Shown piece after piece: positions 26,520 to 34,775 of a stretch of 64,000 nucleotides of DNA (within the stretch, counting starts at the first letter, position 1; each line of letters opens with the position of its first letter). The notes beneath the pieces were generated by a model. It had not been told where the DNA came from and did not search any database. It saw nothing but the letters and a program-made list of their open reading frames with translations. A program made the position numbers and the translations under genes. The stretch lies in assembly GCF_031846525.1 (NCBI RefSeq), contig NZ_JAVRHM010000010.1, forward strand, positions 1 to 64,000. Reading direction: 5' to 3'. Origin of the DNA: Autumnicola patrickiae. GTDB taxonomy: Bacteria; Bacteroidota; Bacteroidia; Flavobacteriales; Flavobacteriaceae.

Positions 26520-26621
26520 TTACTTTCTGGACTTGTCCATCTTTTCCCCTTGCTTCTGAGGAGCTTGTTTTTTTGCAGAATCATTTTTCTTTGGATCCTG
26601 CTTTTTAGCTTTTTCTGCCAT
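26520..26621 (-). CDS. small Lys/Gln-rich basic peptide (33 residues)
   Basis: An ORF read from the minus strand beginning MAEKAKKQDPKKNDSAKKQ and ending KMDKSRK. About a third of residues are Lys and there is no hydrophobic stretch, so it is soluble, disordered and very basic, perhaps a nucleic-acid-associated or charge-balancing peptide (inference). A clean terminator follows and an A/T-rich upstream region precedes. I do not recognise a family. Confidence 0.6.
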   Translation of the reverse strand: MAEKAKKQDPKKNDSAKKQAPQKQGEKMDKSRK

Positions 26622-26798
26622 GATTAAAAATTTAATGGTTAATAATAATTCTATTTAAATTTAAGCTGAAAATAGGATTGGGTGGCGCTATCTTGGCAAA
26701 TAATTAACTCATAAAAATAAAGGATCCCGAAGTTATTTCTTGATTATACAATCAACAGCATTTATCGAAATATAGAGGAAATTTCATTTGCTATTGTT

Positions 26799-26806
26799 TA
26801 TTTTTG
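26799..26806 (+). promoter_or_regulatory. -7 box of the cysE-cysM operon
   Basis: TATTTTTG matches TAnnTTTG and lies 27 nt before the GTG start at 26834, in keeping with a short leader. No convincing -33 element. Confidence 0.5.
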
Positions 26807-26833
26807 ATTTCTAAACACAAATTGCGGTAATAA

Positions 26834-27634
26834 GTGGCAGTAATAAATAAACAGTCGGTAATTGACCAGATTCAGAAAAACAAAAGGAATCCAAATCTGA
26901 AATTTCGTATAAAAGAGAAAACCGAGGAATTTACCCGTAGGCTTTTTTACACCCTTTTTGATAATGACACTCCAGTACCAGAAAATATAGACTCCCTGGA
27001 GAAACTTTTTGAAGAACTGGCAGATCTTGTTTGTTGGTCTCCCGATAAACCCTGCAGGGATATTTGGTCTGAATATCTTGAAAAACTTCCGGAAATTCTA
27101 AGGAAGTTAAACGAAGATGCCCGTAATATTGCCGTTAACGATCCCGCTGCAAATTCTATAGAAGAAGTTTATCTTTCATACCCCGGTTTTTACGCAATTG
27201 CCATTTACAGGTTGAGCCATGAATTTTATAATTTTGGACTTCCACTTGTGCCACGTTTAATGACCGAATTTGCCCATCGCTTATCTGGTACAGACATTAA
27301 TCCGGGAGCCAAAATAGGTACCCCCTTTTTTATAGACCACGCCACAGGTGTTGTAATTGGGGAAACAGCAATTATAAAAGACAATGTAAAAATTTACCAG
27401 GGGGTAACTCTTGGTGCCCTTTATGTTGATAGAAAGATGAGAAGTGTAAAGAGACATCCTACCATAGAAGAAAATGTTACCATATACGCCAATGCCACCA
27501 TTCTTGGCGGGGAAACTGTAATTGGTGCCAACAGCATAGTTGGAGGAAATGTGTGGCTTACAGCCTCTGTTCCCGCTAACTCTATGATTTCCCACAATCC
27601 CCAGATCAATATTAAAAAAGCTGCTCAAAAATGA
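26834..27634 (+). CDS. cysE: serine O-acetyltransferase
   Basis: A 266-residue enzyme with a GTG start. It acetylates L-serine with acetyl-CoA to O-acetylserine, the precursor of cysteine. An N-terminal helical domain (about 1-140) precedes a left-handed beta-helix of hexapeptide repeats (about 160-255) containing DINPGAKIGTPFFIDHATGV and VIGETAIIKDNVKIYQGVTL, with the catalytic Asp-His pair in IDHATG. The long N-terminal helical part is usual for the Bacteroidota/EpsC type. The stop overlaps the cysM start (ATGA), so the two enzymes of the pathway are translationally coupled. Confidence 0.95.
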   Translation: MAVINKQSVIDQIQKNKRNPNLKFRIKEKTEEFTRRLFYTLFDNDTPVPENIDSLEKLFEELADLVCWSPDKPCRDIWSEYLEKLPEILRKLNEDARNIAVNDPAANSIEEVYLSYPGFYAIAIYRLSHEFYNFGLPLVPRLMTEFAHRLSGTDINPGAKIGTPFFIDHATGVVIGETAIIKDNVKIYQGVTLGALYVDRKMRSVKRHPTIEENVTIYANATILGGETVIGANSIVGGNVWLTASVPANSMISHNPQINIKKAAQK

Positions 27635-28515
27635 ATGAATCCATACTAAAACTTATTGGTAATACTCCGCTGGTAAAAGCGAATACATTAGTTAAAAATC
27701 CGAAAGTGGAGCTTTATCTAAAGCTTGAAGGCCAAAATCCTGGTGGCAGTGTAAAAGATCGTGCAGCGTATTTTATGATTAAAAATGCGCTGGATAGGGG
27801 AGAGATTACAAAAGAATCTAAACTTATTGAAGCTACTAGTGGAAATACCGGAATTGCCCTTGCAATGATTGCTGGTATTTTTAAACTTGATATTGAACTT
27901 GTAATGCCGGAGAATTCTACTATAGAGCGGGTACAAACCATGAGGGCTTATGGTGCAAAAGTAACGCTTACAGATGCTGAAGGAGGTATTGAAGGTGCAA
28001 GGGATTATGCTGAAGATAAAGTTAAAGCGGGTAATTTTTTTATGTTTAATCAGTTTAGCAATAATGATAACTGGAAAGCTCATTATAATACTACCGGCCC
28101 GGAAATCTGGGCAGACACTAATCAGGAAGTGACACATTTTGTTTCTTCAATGGGCACAACAGGTACTATCATGGGAACTTCTACTTATTTAAAGGAACAG
28201 AATAAGGACATTCAGATTGTTGGAGTACAGCCTACTGACAATTCCAGTATCCCCGGAATTAGAAAATGGCCAGAAGCTTATCTTCCGAAAATTTTTGATG
28301 CGAAAAAGGTAGATCAGATTTTGGAAGTAAGCGAAGATGAAGCCAGGGAAATGACCAGAATACTCGCTACAGAAGAAGGCATTTTTGCCGGAATGAGCAG
28401 TGGAGGAGCAACGGCAGCAGCTGTTAGGCTTTGTGAAGAGATTGATGAAGGCTTGGTGGTAAGCATTATCTGTGATAGGGGAGACCGCTATTTATCTTCA
28501 GATTTATTTAAATAA
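27631..28515 (+). CDS. cysM: cysteine synthase B (O-acetylserine sulfhydrylase)
   Basis: A 294-residue PLP enzyme that replaces the acetate of O-acetylserine with sulfide (or thiosulfate for CysM types). The PLP lysine lies in GGSVKDRAAY (about 37-42), the substrate loop is EATSGNTGIAL and the phosphate-binding Gly-rich loop is SSMGTTGTIMGTS. The shorter length and the NSSIPGIRKWPEAY segment resemble CysM rather than CysK. A terminator hairpin begins at the stop codon. Together with cysE it forms a compact two-gene cysteine operon. Confidence 0.95.
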   Translation: MNESILKLIGNTPLVKANTLVKNPKVELYLKLEGQNPGGSVKDRAAYFMIKNALDRGEITKESKLIEATSGNTGIALAMIAGIFKLDIELVMPENSTIERVQTMRAYGAKVTLTDAEGGIEGARDYAEDKVKAGNFFMFNQFSNNDNWKAHYNTTGPEIWADTNQEVTHFVSSMGTTGTIMGTSTYLKEQNKDIQIVGVQPTDNSSIPGIRKWPEAYLPKIFDAKKVDQILEVSEDEAREMTRILATEEGIFAGMSSGGATAAAVRLCEEIDEGLVVSIICDRGDRYLSSDLFK

Positions 28516-28553
28516 AGAGGATCTGTATTACTATTCAGTACCCTCTTTATTCT
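28511..28553 (+). terminator. terminator of the cysE-cysM operon
   Basis: AATAAAGAGG (28511-28520) pairs with CCTCTTTATT (28542-28551); the stem includes the cysM stop codon. The loop is 21 nt. Confidence 0.7.
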
Positions 28554-28585
28554 CAGACCTATTCAAATTGATTGATAAAAAACTT

Positions 28586-29146
28586 TTAGTTGGTCGCTAC
28601 GGCAATTTTCGAGGTTTGGCTGGAAGATGTCGTAGTGTAAAGTTTAATGTTTTTCTTTTGAGACCCATTTTCTACTCGTATTTTGTAAAAACCTTTGTCA
28701 ATCTTGTCACCTGTGCCTCTTGCAATATAAGTACTCCTGGTGATGTCCCATCCCTGGTATTGAGAAAAAATTTCATTTCTAATTTCGTAGGGCAAAGCCA
28801 TTTGGGTAAATCTTTGAGAAGATCTAACCATAGCTCCTTCATCGTCATAATTAGCGCGTAAAAATCCTTTACGATTCCTAAATGTAACTTCATAAGAATC
28901 TGATTCTTCGATTAAATTACCATTTATATAGTCCTTCATATTAAAATTATTAAAAACGAACCCAAGAGCATCTATTTCAAATTGACTATCAAATCTTTCC
29001 GGAATAATAAAACCTTCACTGTCCTGCTGAAAATATACAGGAACATAATTGGCTGCCTTAACTTTAGTTTCTTCCAGTTTAATAATCTGAGCATCCATAG
29101 AGAGGAAGAAACAAGTTAAAATCAAAAAAGTCATCAAATTTTTCAT
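28586..29146 (-). CDS. secreted protein of unknown function
   Basis: The frame extends to 29191, but the ATG at 29146 is chosen because it gives a clean signal peptide (MKNLMTFLILTCFFLSMDAQ, cut after DAQ). The 186-residue product is then about 166 residues of mixed alpha/beta with no cysteine and no membrane helix; the segment YNSQ-like GWDITRSTYIARGTGDKIDK and the Ser/Thr-rich tail (TTTSSSQT) are the most distinctive parts. I do not recognise a family. It is followed (on the minus strand) by no obvious operon partner and is convergent with cysM. Confidence 0.7.
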   Translation of the reverse strand: MKNLMTFLILTCFFLSMDAQIIKLEETKVKAANYVPVYFQQDSEGFIIPERFDSQFEIDALGFVFNNFNMKDYINGNLIEESDSYEVTFRNRKGFLRANYDDEGAMVRSSQRFTQMALPYEIRNEIFSQYQGWDITRSTYIARGTGDKIDKGFYKIRVENGSQKKNIKLYTTTSSSQTSKIAVATN

Positions 29147-29241
29147 AATTGGTAGTTTTAAATGAATTGTAAATGTATGCTCATTCCACACTTTTAAAAA
29201 CTACCTAAGTAGCACATCCTGATTATTTTAGAGGCGGATAT

Positions 29242-29946
29242 TTATTTTTTATTTTCCAGCATTTTTATTAAAAGTGGAAGATTGTTTATCTGAAGATTCT
29301 CCCTGGAGGCATGAAGGGATCCATTTTGCTTCAGCTTTTGAATATGCCGATTCACAACGGCCCTTGTGGAACCTATTAGGTATGCAATTTCCTTATTGGA
29401 CAGGTCATTGATCAACTCTAAATTATTTGAACTTTTATTTACATTACTTATCAGGAGCTTTAATAATCTTGTAGAAATATCTGTAAATATTACATCGGCA
29501 ATATAATCCTCCAGCATACGCAGCTGTTTTCCTGCATAGGATAAAAGATTAATGTAATATTGCGGGTGCTTTTGGAGCCATTCATGTAAATTTTTCATAG
29601 GTACAGCCAAAACTTTAACTTCATCAAGACTTTCGTAGTAAGCCATATGTCTGCTGCCATCAAGGAGACAAAAAAGATCGATAAAATCGCCTTTGGTAAG
29701 TAAAAACAAAGTTACTTCTTTACAGCTGAATTCGTGGAGTTGGTACATTTTTACTCTCCCACTTAGGATAATGTAAAATTTACACAAGAATTTATCTTCA
29801 TTTACAAAACAGGTATTTTTTGGCCATTTTTCCTCATTAAAAAGGGAAATGAGACTTGTAAAGGTGGCATCATCCATCTTAGAAAGTAACTGGCAATCTT
29901 GCAGAGACTTCCTATAACGCGTGTAATCCATACCGTTTTCCTTCAT
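29242..29946 (-). CDS. Crp/Fnr family transcriptional regulator
   Basis: A 234-residue regulator with an N-terminal cyclic-nucleotide-binding-type beta-roll (about 30-140, including FYIILSGRVKMYQL), a dimerisation helix and a C-terminal winged helix (about 165-225, SNKEIAYLIGSTRAVVNRHIQKLKQNG). The cAMP-contact Arg/Ser pair of E. coli Crp is not obvious, and there is no Cys cluster as in Fnr, so the signal is unknown. The start is the ATG at 29946 or the in-frame ATG at 29931. It is divergent from the helicase gene, with a Crp/Fnr-like palindrome in the shared intergenic region. Confidence 0.88.
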   Translation of the reverse strand: MKENGMDYTRYRKSLQDCQLLSKMDDATFTSLISLFNEEKWPKNTCFVNEDKFLCKFYIILSGRVKMYQLHEFSCKEVTLFLLTKGDFIDLFCLLDGSRHMAYYESLDEVKVLAVPMKNLHEWLQKHPQYYINLLSYAGKQLRMLEDYIADVIFTDISTRLLKLLISNVNKSSNNLELINDLSNKEIAYLIGSTRAVVNRHIQKLKQNGSLHASRENLQINNLPLLIKMLENKK

Positions 29947-30030
29947 ATTTTATGAATTAAAATTCAGGGACGGGGGGAAATGTATAATAATATTCCTTCT
30001 CTAAAGAAGACAGAGTTCAGAATAAAATGT

Positions 30031-30047
30031 TACAGATTATCACTGTA
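30031..30047. promoter_or_regulatory. possible Crp/Fnr-type operator
   Basis: TACAG-N7-CTGTA is a 17-bp inverted repeat in the region between the divergent Crp/Fnr gene and the helicase gene. It could be bound by the adjacent regulator, but only one copy is seen. Confidence 0.35.
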
Positions 30048-30144
30048 TTGATTATCATAAATTTAGATATAATTTGGAAACTGCATACACAAAAATTAAA
30101 ATCTTATTTTGTCTAAATCATTTTATATTACTTTAAAAATCTGT

Positions 30145-30152
30145 TATTTTTG
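30145..30152 (+). promoter_or_regulatory. -7 box of the helicase gene
   Basis: TATTTTTG matches TAnnTTTG, 25 nt before ATG 30178. It lies inside the open frame that begins with TTG at 30109, so it argues for the later start. Confidence 0.5.
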
Positions 30153-30177
30153 CAAAATTGCATACTTAATACAACCT

Positions 30178-31692
30178 ATGGAGACCGGAACATTTGGAAT
30201 TGAAAATAAAAAAGTAGATAAAGAGCTGTATGGCTATCAGCAAAAAGATATTGAAAAGATTTTTGCGGTTATAGATGAGCACCCAGAGCATTATAATCTA
30301 CTTTATCAGCTTCCTACAGGAGGAGGGAAGACCGTTATTTTCTCACAAATTGTAAGGGAATACATTCAGCGTACCCAAAAGAAGGTTTTAATTCTTACAC
30401 ACCGGATAGAACTTTGTAAGCAGACTTCTAAGATGCTTACCGATTTTGGTGTTCGCAACAAAATCATAAACAGCAAAGTAAAAGAACTTCCAGACCAGGA
30501 AGATTTTATGTGCTTTGTTGCGATGGTGGAGACATTAAATAATCGTCTTCACGATGAGAAGCTGGATTTGAAGAATATCGGGATGGTGATTATTGATGAA
30601 GCGCATTACAACTCCTTCAGAAAATTGTTTAAGTTTTTTGAGAAGTGCTTTATTCTTGGAGTTACAGCAACTCCGCTAAGTTCCAACATCAAGCTTCCCA
30701 TGAAGGATAATTATCGGGAACTTATAGTAGGGGATTCCATTACTTCTTTAATTGAAAAAGGCTTTTTGGCCAAAGCAAAAACCTTTAGCTACAACGTTGG
30801 CCTTTCCGGACTTAAAATTGGTATGAATGGAGATTATACTGTAAAATCTTCAGAAGAATTGTACTCCAATTTCTCGATGCAGGAGAAGCTGCTTAATGCC
30901 TATATGGAACGTTCCAAAGGAAAGAAAACCCTTATTTTTAATAACGGAATCAATACTTCAATTGAAGTTTACGAAACTTTTAGAAACGCGGGACTTAAAG
31001 TCAGGCACCTGGACAATACCACCAGTAAACAGGACAGGAAAGACATTCTTAAATGGTTTAAGCATACACCAGATGCTATTGTAACTTCTGTAAGTATTCT
31101 TACCACCGGTTTTGATGAACCCACCGTAGACACCATTATTCTTAACCGTGCAACCAAATCCCTCACGCTTTACTTCCAGATGATTGGCCGGGGATCCAGG
31201 GTGCTGCCGGGAAAAAAGGAATTTAATGTGATTGATCTTGGAAACAACCTTGCCCGTTTTGGAAATTGGAGCGCTCCCGTAGACTGGAAGCAGATTTTTA
31301 GATCCCCAGATTTCTATTTCGAAAATCTTCTAAGTGATGAAGAGATTGAAAGGGAATTTAAATACCAGATGCCACCTGAATTGCGTGAGAAATTTGCCAA
31401 TTCTGAAGACGTGGATTACGATGTGGAAAATGCCTACGATGAGGTGATTAAGAAAGGCTTAAAATCCAAAACCGTACTGGACTGGTCCATGGAGCAGCAC
31501 GTTAAAATGTGTGTAGAGAACAGCGAAGACGTTTTTGATGCCCGAATTCTTGCAAAAGAGCTCAAAGATGATATTTCTTCCAGGATTAAGCAGTATTCTT
31601 ACTGTATTAGTAAAAGTACCAAGAATTACAGGGACTGGCTGGAAGAAGATTATTCCCGAAAACTAAGAATGGAAATTAATAAGGAATTCTAA
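30178..31692 (+). CDS. DEAD/DEAH-box (SSL2/XPB-like) superfamily 2 helicase
   Basis: A 504-residue helicase from ATG 30178 (the frame is open from TTG 30109, but the -7 box lies between). It begins METGTFGIENKKVDKELYGYQ, with the Q-like motif YGYQ. Visible SF2 motifs: Walker A in LPTGGGKTVIF, Walker B DEAH in IIDEAHYNSF, motif III in GVTATPLS, and motif VI in QMIGRGSRVLPG. The C-terminal 120 residues are charged and helical. It probably acts as an ATP-dependent DNA or RNA translocase in repair or RNA metabolism; the specific role is not predictable. Monocistronic. Confidence 0.9.
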   Translation: METGTFGIENKKVDKELYGYQQKDIEKIFAVIDEHPEHYNLLYQLPTGGGKTVIFSQIVREYIQRTQKKVLILTHRIELCKQTSKMLTDFGVRNKIINSKVKELPDQEDFMCFVAMVETLNNRLHDEKLDLKNIGMVIIDEAHYNSFRKLFKFFEKCFILGVTATPLSSNIKLPMKDNYRELIVGDSITSLIEKGFLAKAKTFSYNVGLSGLKIGMNGDYTVKSSEELYSNFSMQEKLLNAYMERSKGKKTLIFNNGINTSIEVYETFRNAGLKVRHLDNTTSKQDRKDILKWFKHTPDAIVTSVSILTTGFDEPTVDTIILNRATKSLTLYFQMIGRGSRVLPGKKEFNVIDLGNNLARFGNWSAPVDWKQIFRSPDFYFENLLSDEEIEREFKYQMPPELREKFANSEDVDYDVENAYDEVIKKGLKSKTVLDWSMEQHVKMCVENSEDVFDARILAKELKDDISSRIKQYSYCISKSTKNYRDWLEEDYSRKLRMEINKEF

Positions 31693-31830
31693 AATTTCTT
31701 CGGAAGCAGCTATTTTTAAGAGACCATTCAAAAATGGCAAATTTCGGCCTTTTAATGAATTTTAAGTAATCTAGAAAGTCAATCGGAAAATTTTCAGTAG
31801 GATGAAAATTGTCATTTTGATGATGTCCCT

Positions 31831-34125
31831 TTAATCTTTATTTTTTTTACCGAATAAACGTTTAAAAAAGCCTTTTTTCTCCTTTTTTTCTTCTGAAGTT
31901 GCCTTTTCTTCCTTATCTGAACCGGAAAACAGGCGTTTTAAGAAGCCGTCACGCTTCTTTTCCTCACAATCCAGCATCTCAGCCACTTCAGAAGACACAG
32001 GCGCAAAACGCGCATTAGTGATAGTGTTGAAATATGGATCCTGATTCATTTTTTGCATGAGCCTGCCAAAAATTGGCAATGCAGAATTTGCTCCCTGGCC
32101 AATCCTCGTATTTCTAAAGCCTATACGATGATCATCTGCTCCAACCCAGGTCACTGCCACTAGCTTCGGAGTAATTCCCACAAACCAACCATCTTTGTTA
32201 TTCTGAGTGGTTCCGGTTTTGCCCGCAATGTCATTGTTTAATCCATAAGTAGATCGCAACCGCGTCGCTGTTCCTTCATTTACCGTCGCCTGCATAAAAT
32301 TCAGCATAACTTCCCTGGTAGTTTCGCTAAAAGCAGGGGTACGGGCAACTTTTGGCTCAAAAGACGCCAGGAGATTTCCGTTTCCATCTTCTATCCTCGT
32401 GATATAATAAGGTTTACTGGGCTTTCCGTTATTTACATAGCTGGTATAAGCTGCTGTGAGTTCTTCAATGTTTAAAGAAGCCGTTCCTAATGCTATAGAA
32501 GGTACTGCTGGGAGCTCAGATTCTATTCCCATTTGTCGCGCTTCGTTAATTACATTCCCTATGCCTGTTTCCATAAGCACTTTTACGGCTATGGTGTTCA
32601 TGGAAGTGCTAAGGGCAGTCTTCAGATTGTAATTCATGTGAGGATCATCACTGGCAGATGAATTTGCCGGTGTCCATCCATTTTCATAGGTGACTTCTTC
32701 CGCAGAAAAGTACGTGCAGGGTTCCATTCCGTTTTCGAGGGCAGCAGTGTAGACAATTGGTTTAAAAGTAGAACCTACCTGTCTTTTGCTCATCGAAACA
32801 TGGTCATATTTAAAATATCTGAAATCCACGCCACCAACCCAAGCACGGACTGCTCCGGTTTCGGGTTGTACGGCCAGCATTCCTGCATTGAGGAATTTTA
32901 AATAGTGAGACAGGCTATCGATAACACTCACGTTTTTTGTGGTTGAACCATCATAGCTAAAGAGTTCTGTAGGTTTTGTTTTTTGCAGCTCCTGCATGAT
33001 TTCCTGATGGCTAAAACCTTTGTTGCTTATTTTCTGATAAGATTCAGTTCTTTTTACAGCGTCTTCAAGGATGCTTTTGTTTTGCAGCCACGGTGCATTC
33101 TCGCCATAAGAAGCTTCATGTTGCTGCTGTAAATCCACCATATGCTCCCGCATAGCTTCTTCAGCCAGCTTTTGCATTTTATGGTCCAAGGTCGTGTGTA
33201 CTATGAGCCCGTCTCGATAAATATTATAGGTCTGCCCTTCAATGTTTTTGAGGGTATCCAGAATCTTGCTTACATCTTTTCTTACCTGTTCCCGAAAGTA
33301 TGGGGCAAGCCCTTTGTTGTTGCTGTAATTACGGTAATCCAGCACAAGATCTTTTCTTTTTGCTTCCAAAGCTTTTTCTTCGGAAAGATAGCCATACCGG
33401 GCCATTTGCATTAGCACGACATCCCGGCGCAACCTGCTCCTTTCTGGAAAAATCCGCGGATTATAAGAATGGGAAGCCTTCAACATTCCAACTAAAACCG
33501 CAGCTTCTTCAAGACTTAATTCTGAAGTATGTTTGTTGAAGAACTTCATTGAAGCACTCTCAATTCCGTATGTATTGTCACTAAAAGGAACGGTGTTAAA
33601 ATAGAGGGTAAGGATTTCATTTTTACTATAGATATCCTCCAGTCTTTCGGCAATAATTGCTTCCTGAACTTTATTTATTACGATCCCAAAGACACCGTAA
33701 TCCTTTCTTCCGTAGATATTTTTCGCGAGTTGTAACGTAATGGTGCTTCCACCTCCTGCAGATTCATCCTGTAAAAGAATGGACTTAAAAAACACCCGCA
33801 ACAGACTGCGGTTATCAATACCATCATGTTCAAAAAACCGGACATCTTCAGTGGCTATTAGCGCTTCAATAAGATGTTGCGGTAGTTCTTTAAAAGTAAT
33901 GGGTTGCCTGTCGAAGATGTAGAATTTTCCAATTAATTCTCCTTCTGAAGATAATACTTGGGTGGCTTTACTTTGCTCAAGTTTCCGCAGTTCTTCGGTA
34001 GAAGGTATTTTTCCCCACATTCCAAAGTAAATACTGGAGAAAAATAGTAGCGCCAGCGCGAGAAGACTTAATAAGATAATCAAGGCCCACCTTAATTTGG
34101 GGGACATTTTTAATTTTGATAGCAT
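31831..34125 (-). CDS. penicillin-binding protein 1A (bifunctional transglycosylase/transpeptidase)
   Basis: A 764-residue class A PBP. A single membrane anchor (about 12-35) precedes a GT51 transglycosylase domain with EDVRFFEHDGID (catalytic Glu) and GGSTITLQLAKNIYGR, and a penicillin-binding transpeptidase domain with the SxxK motif in RQVGSTFKP, the SxN motif in STSMNTIAVK and the KTG motif in GKTGTTQNNKDG. It polymerises and cross-links peptidoglycan on the outer face of the inner membrane. The C-terminus is a Lys/Glu-rich tail carrying a duplicated GF(L/F)KRLF motif. Monocistronic. Confidence 0.95.
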   Translation of the reverse strand: MLSKLKMSPKLRWALIILLSLLALALLFFSSIYFGMWGKIPSTEELRKLEQSKATQVLSSEGELIGKFYIFDRQPITFKELPQHLIEALIATEDVRFFEHDGIDNRSLLRVFFKSILLQDESAGGGSTITLQLAKNIYGRKDYGVFGIVINKVQEAIIAERLEDIYSKNEILTLYFNTVPFSDNTYGIESASMKFFNKHTSELSLEEAAVLVGMLKASHSYNPRIFPERSRLRRDVVLMQMARYGYLSEEKALEAKRKDLVLDYRNYSNNKGLAPYFREQVRKDVSKILDTLKNIEGQTYNIYRDGLIVHTTLDHKMQKLAEEAMREHMVDLQQQHEASYGENAPWLQNKSILEDAVKRTESYQKISNKGFSHQEIMQELQKTKPTELFSYDGSTTKNVSVIDSLSHYLKFLNAGMLAVQPETGAVRAWVGGVDFRYFKYDHVSMSKRQVGSTFKPIVYTAALENGMEPCTYFSAEEVTYENGWTPANSSASDDPHMNYNLKTALSTSMNTIAVKVLMETGIGNVINEARQMGIESELPAVPSIALGTASLNIEELTAAYTSYVNNGKPSKPYYITRIEDGNGNLLASFEPKVARTPAFSETTREVMLNFMQATVNEGTATRLRSTYGLNNDIAGKTGTTQNNKDGWFVGITPKLVAVTWVGADDHRIGFRNTRIGQGANSALPIFGRLMQKMNQDPYFNTITNARFAPVSSEVAEMLDCEEKKRDGFLKRLFSGSDKEEKATSEEKKEKKGFFKRLFGKKNKD

Positions 34126-34219
34126 AATAATCTGAAACTGCTACAAATAAACGAATACTTCCAAAATATAAATTCATTTTAAGCTAAATTTTAGAATAGG
34201 GTGAAATAGGGCAGAAGAG

Positions 34220-34257
34220 CAGAAAATAGCCGGTGACTTGTTTTGTCCCGGCTATGT
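34220..34257 (-). terminator. terminator downstream of the twin small peptides
   Basis: ATAGCCGG (34226-34233) and CCGGCTAT (34248-34255) form a perfect 8-bp stem with an inner GAC/GTC pair. On the minus strand it is followed by TTTTCTGCTC. It would end the transcript carrying the two small ORFs at 34288-34580. Confidence 0.75.
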
Positions 34258-34287
34258 TAGAGGATTTTTCATGGTGCTAATTTTAAT

Positions 34288-34425
34288 TCAGACACAGGAC
34301 CATCTTCTGTTAATACAAATTTCGTGTTTATGAATTTGCCTGATGCTCATAAAAGGTTTTCTGTGAGTTAAATTTCCATCCCACAATTTTGCTGAATTTT
34401 GAATAATTGTTTCTAAAGTTTTCAT
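34288..34425 (-). CDS. small peptide, paralogue of the neighbouring small ORF (45 residues)
   Basis: Read from the minus strand: MKTLETIIQNSAKLWDGNLT, then HRKPFMSIRQIHKH and a C-terminus with two Cys (EICINRRWSCV). It aligns with the ORF at 34458-34580 over MKTLE-x-I, G-x-LTHRK-x-F, I-x-Q and a basic RR near the end. No signal peptide or membrane helix. The pairing of conserved N-terminus and core with variable C-terminus recalls precursor or leader peptides, but no modifying enzyme is next to it. I do not recognise a family. Confidence 0.6.
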   Translation of the reverse strand: MKTLETIIQNSAKLWDGNLTHRKPFMSIRQIHKHEICINRRWSCV

Positions 34426-34457
34426 GCTGACTTTTGTTTTTGATTGATGAATGTTTT

Positions 34458-34580
34458 TTAGTTGTAGCGTCTGCGGCTATACCAGCTTCCCCTGTTAGAA
34501 GGCTGCTGAATGTTCAAAAATGATTTTCTGTGAGTAAGATCTCCTTCTCTAAATCCTGCAATGTTTTCTAAAGTTTTCAT
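34458..34580 (-). CDS. small peptide, paralogue of the neighbouring small ORF (40 residues)
   Basis: Read from the minus strand: MKTLENIAGFREGDLTHRKS, then FLNIQQPSNRGSW and the end YSRRRYN. It is the upstream member of the pair, 32 nt before its paralogue, and a terminator follows the second gene. The preserved reading frame, the conserved block GDLTHRKSF and the conserved basic end in both copies argue that both are translated. Strongly basic, no cysteine. Function unknown. Confidence 0.6.
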   Translation of the reverse strand: MKTLENIAGFREGDLTHRKSFLNIQQPSNRGSWYSRRRYN

Positions 34581-34775
34581 ATCTAATATTTTAAAGGTTA
34601 TATACAAGAGACTATTCATCTTTAGAATTGTGACAGTACTATGTATTAAATAGTAGTAATTTAACTTTTAATTAACAATACGTGGTTTGCCTGAAGTTCA
34701 TCAAAAAATTTTGATCCTCTTTTCCGATCTTTGATTTGGCAAAATAATGTTAATGATTTTGGGGTCGTTATGTAA
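34581..34775. other. intergenic region with putative promoter of the SdiA-regulated-like gene
   Basis: Divergent promoter region between the twin peptides and the gene at 34776. On the plus strand TTTG (34730-34733) and TGATTTTG (34754-34761), 20 bp apart, resemble a -33/-7 pair with one mismatch in the -7 box. Nothing else is evident. Confidence 0.4.
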
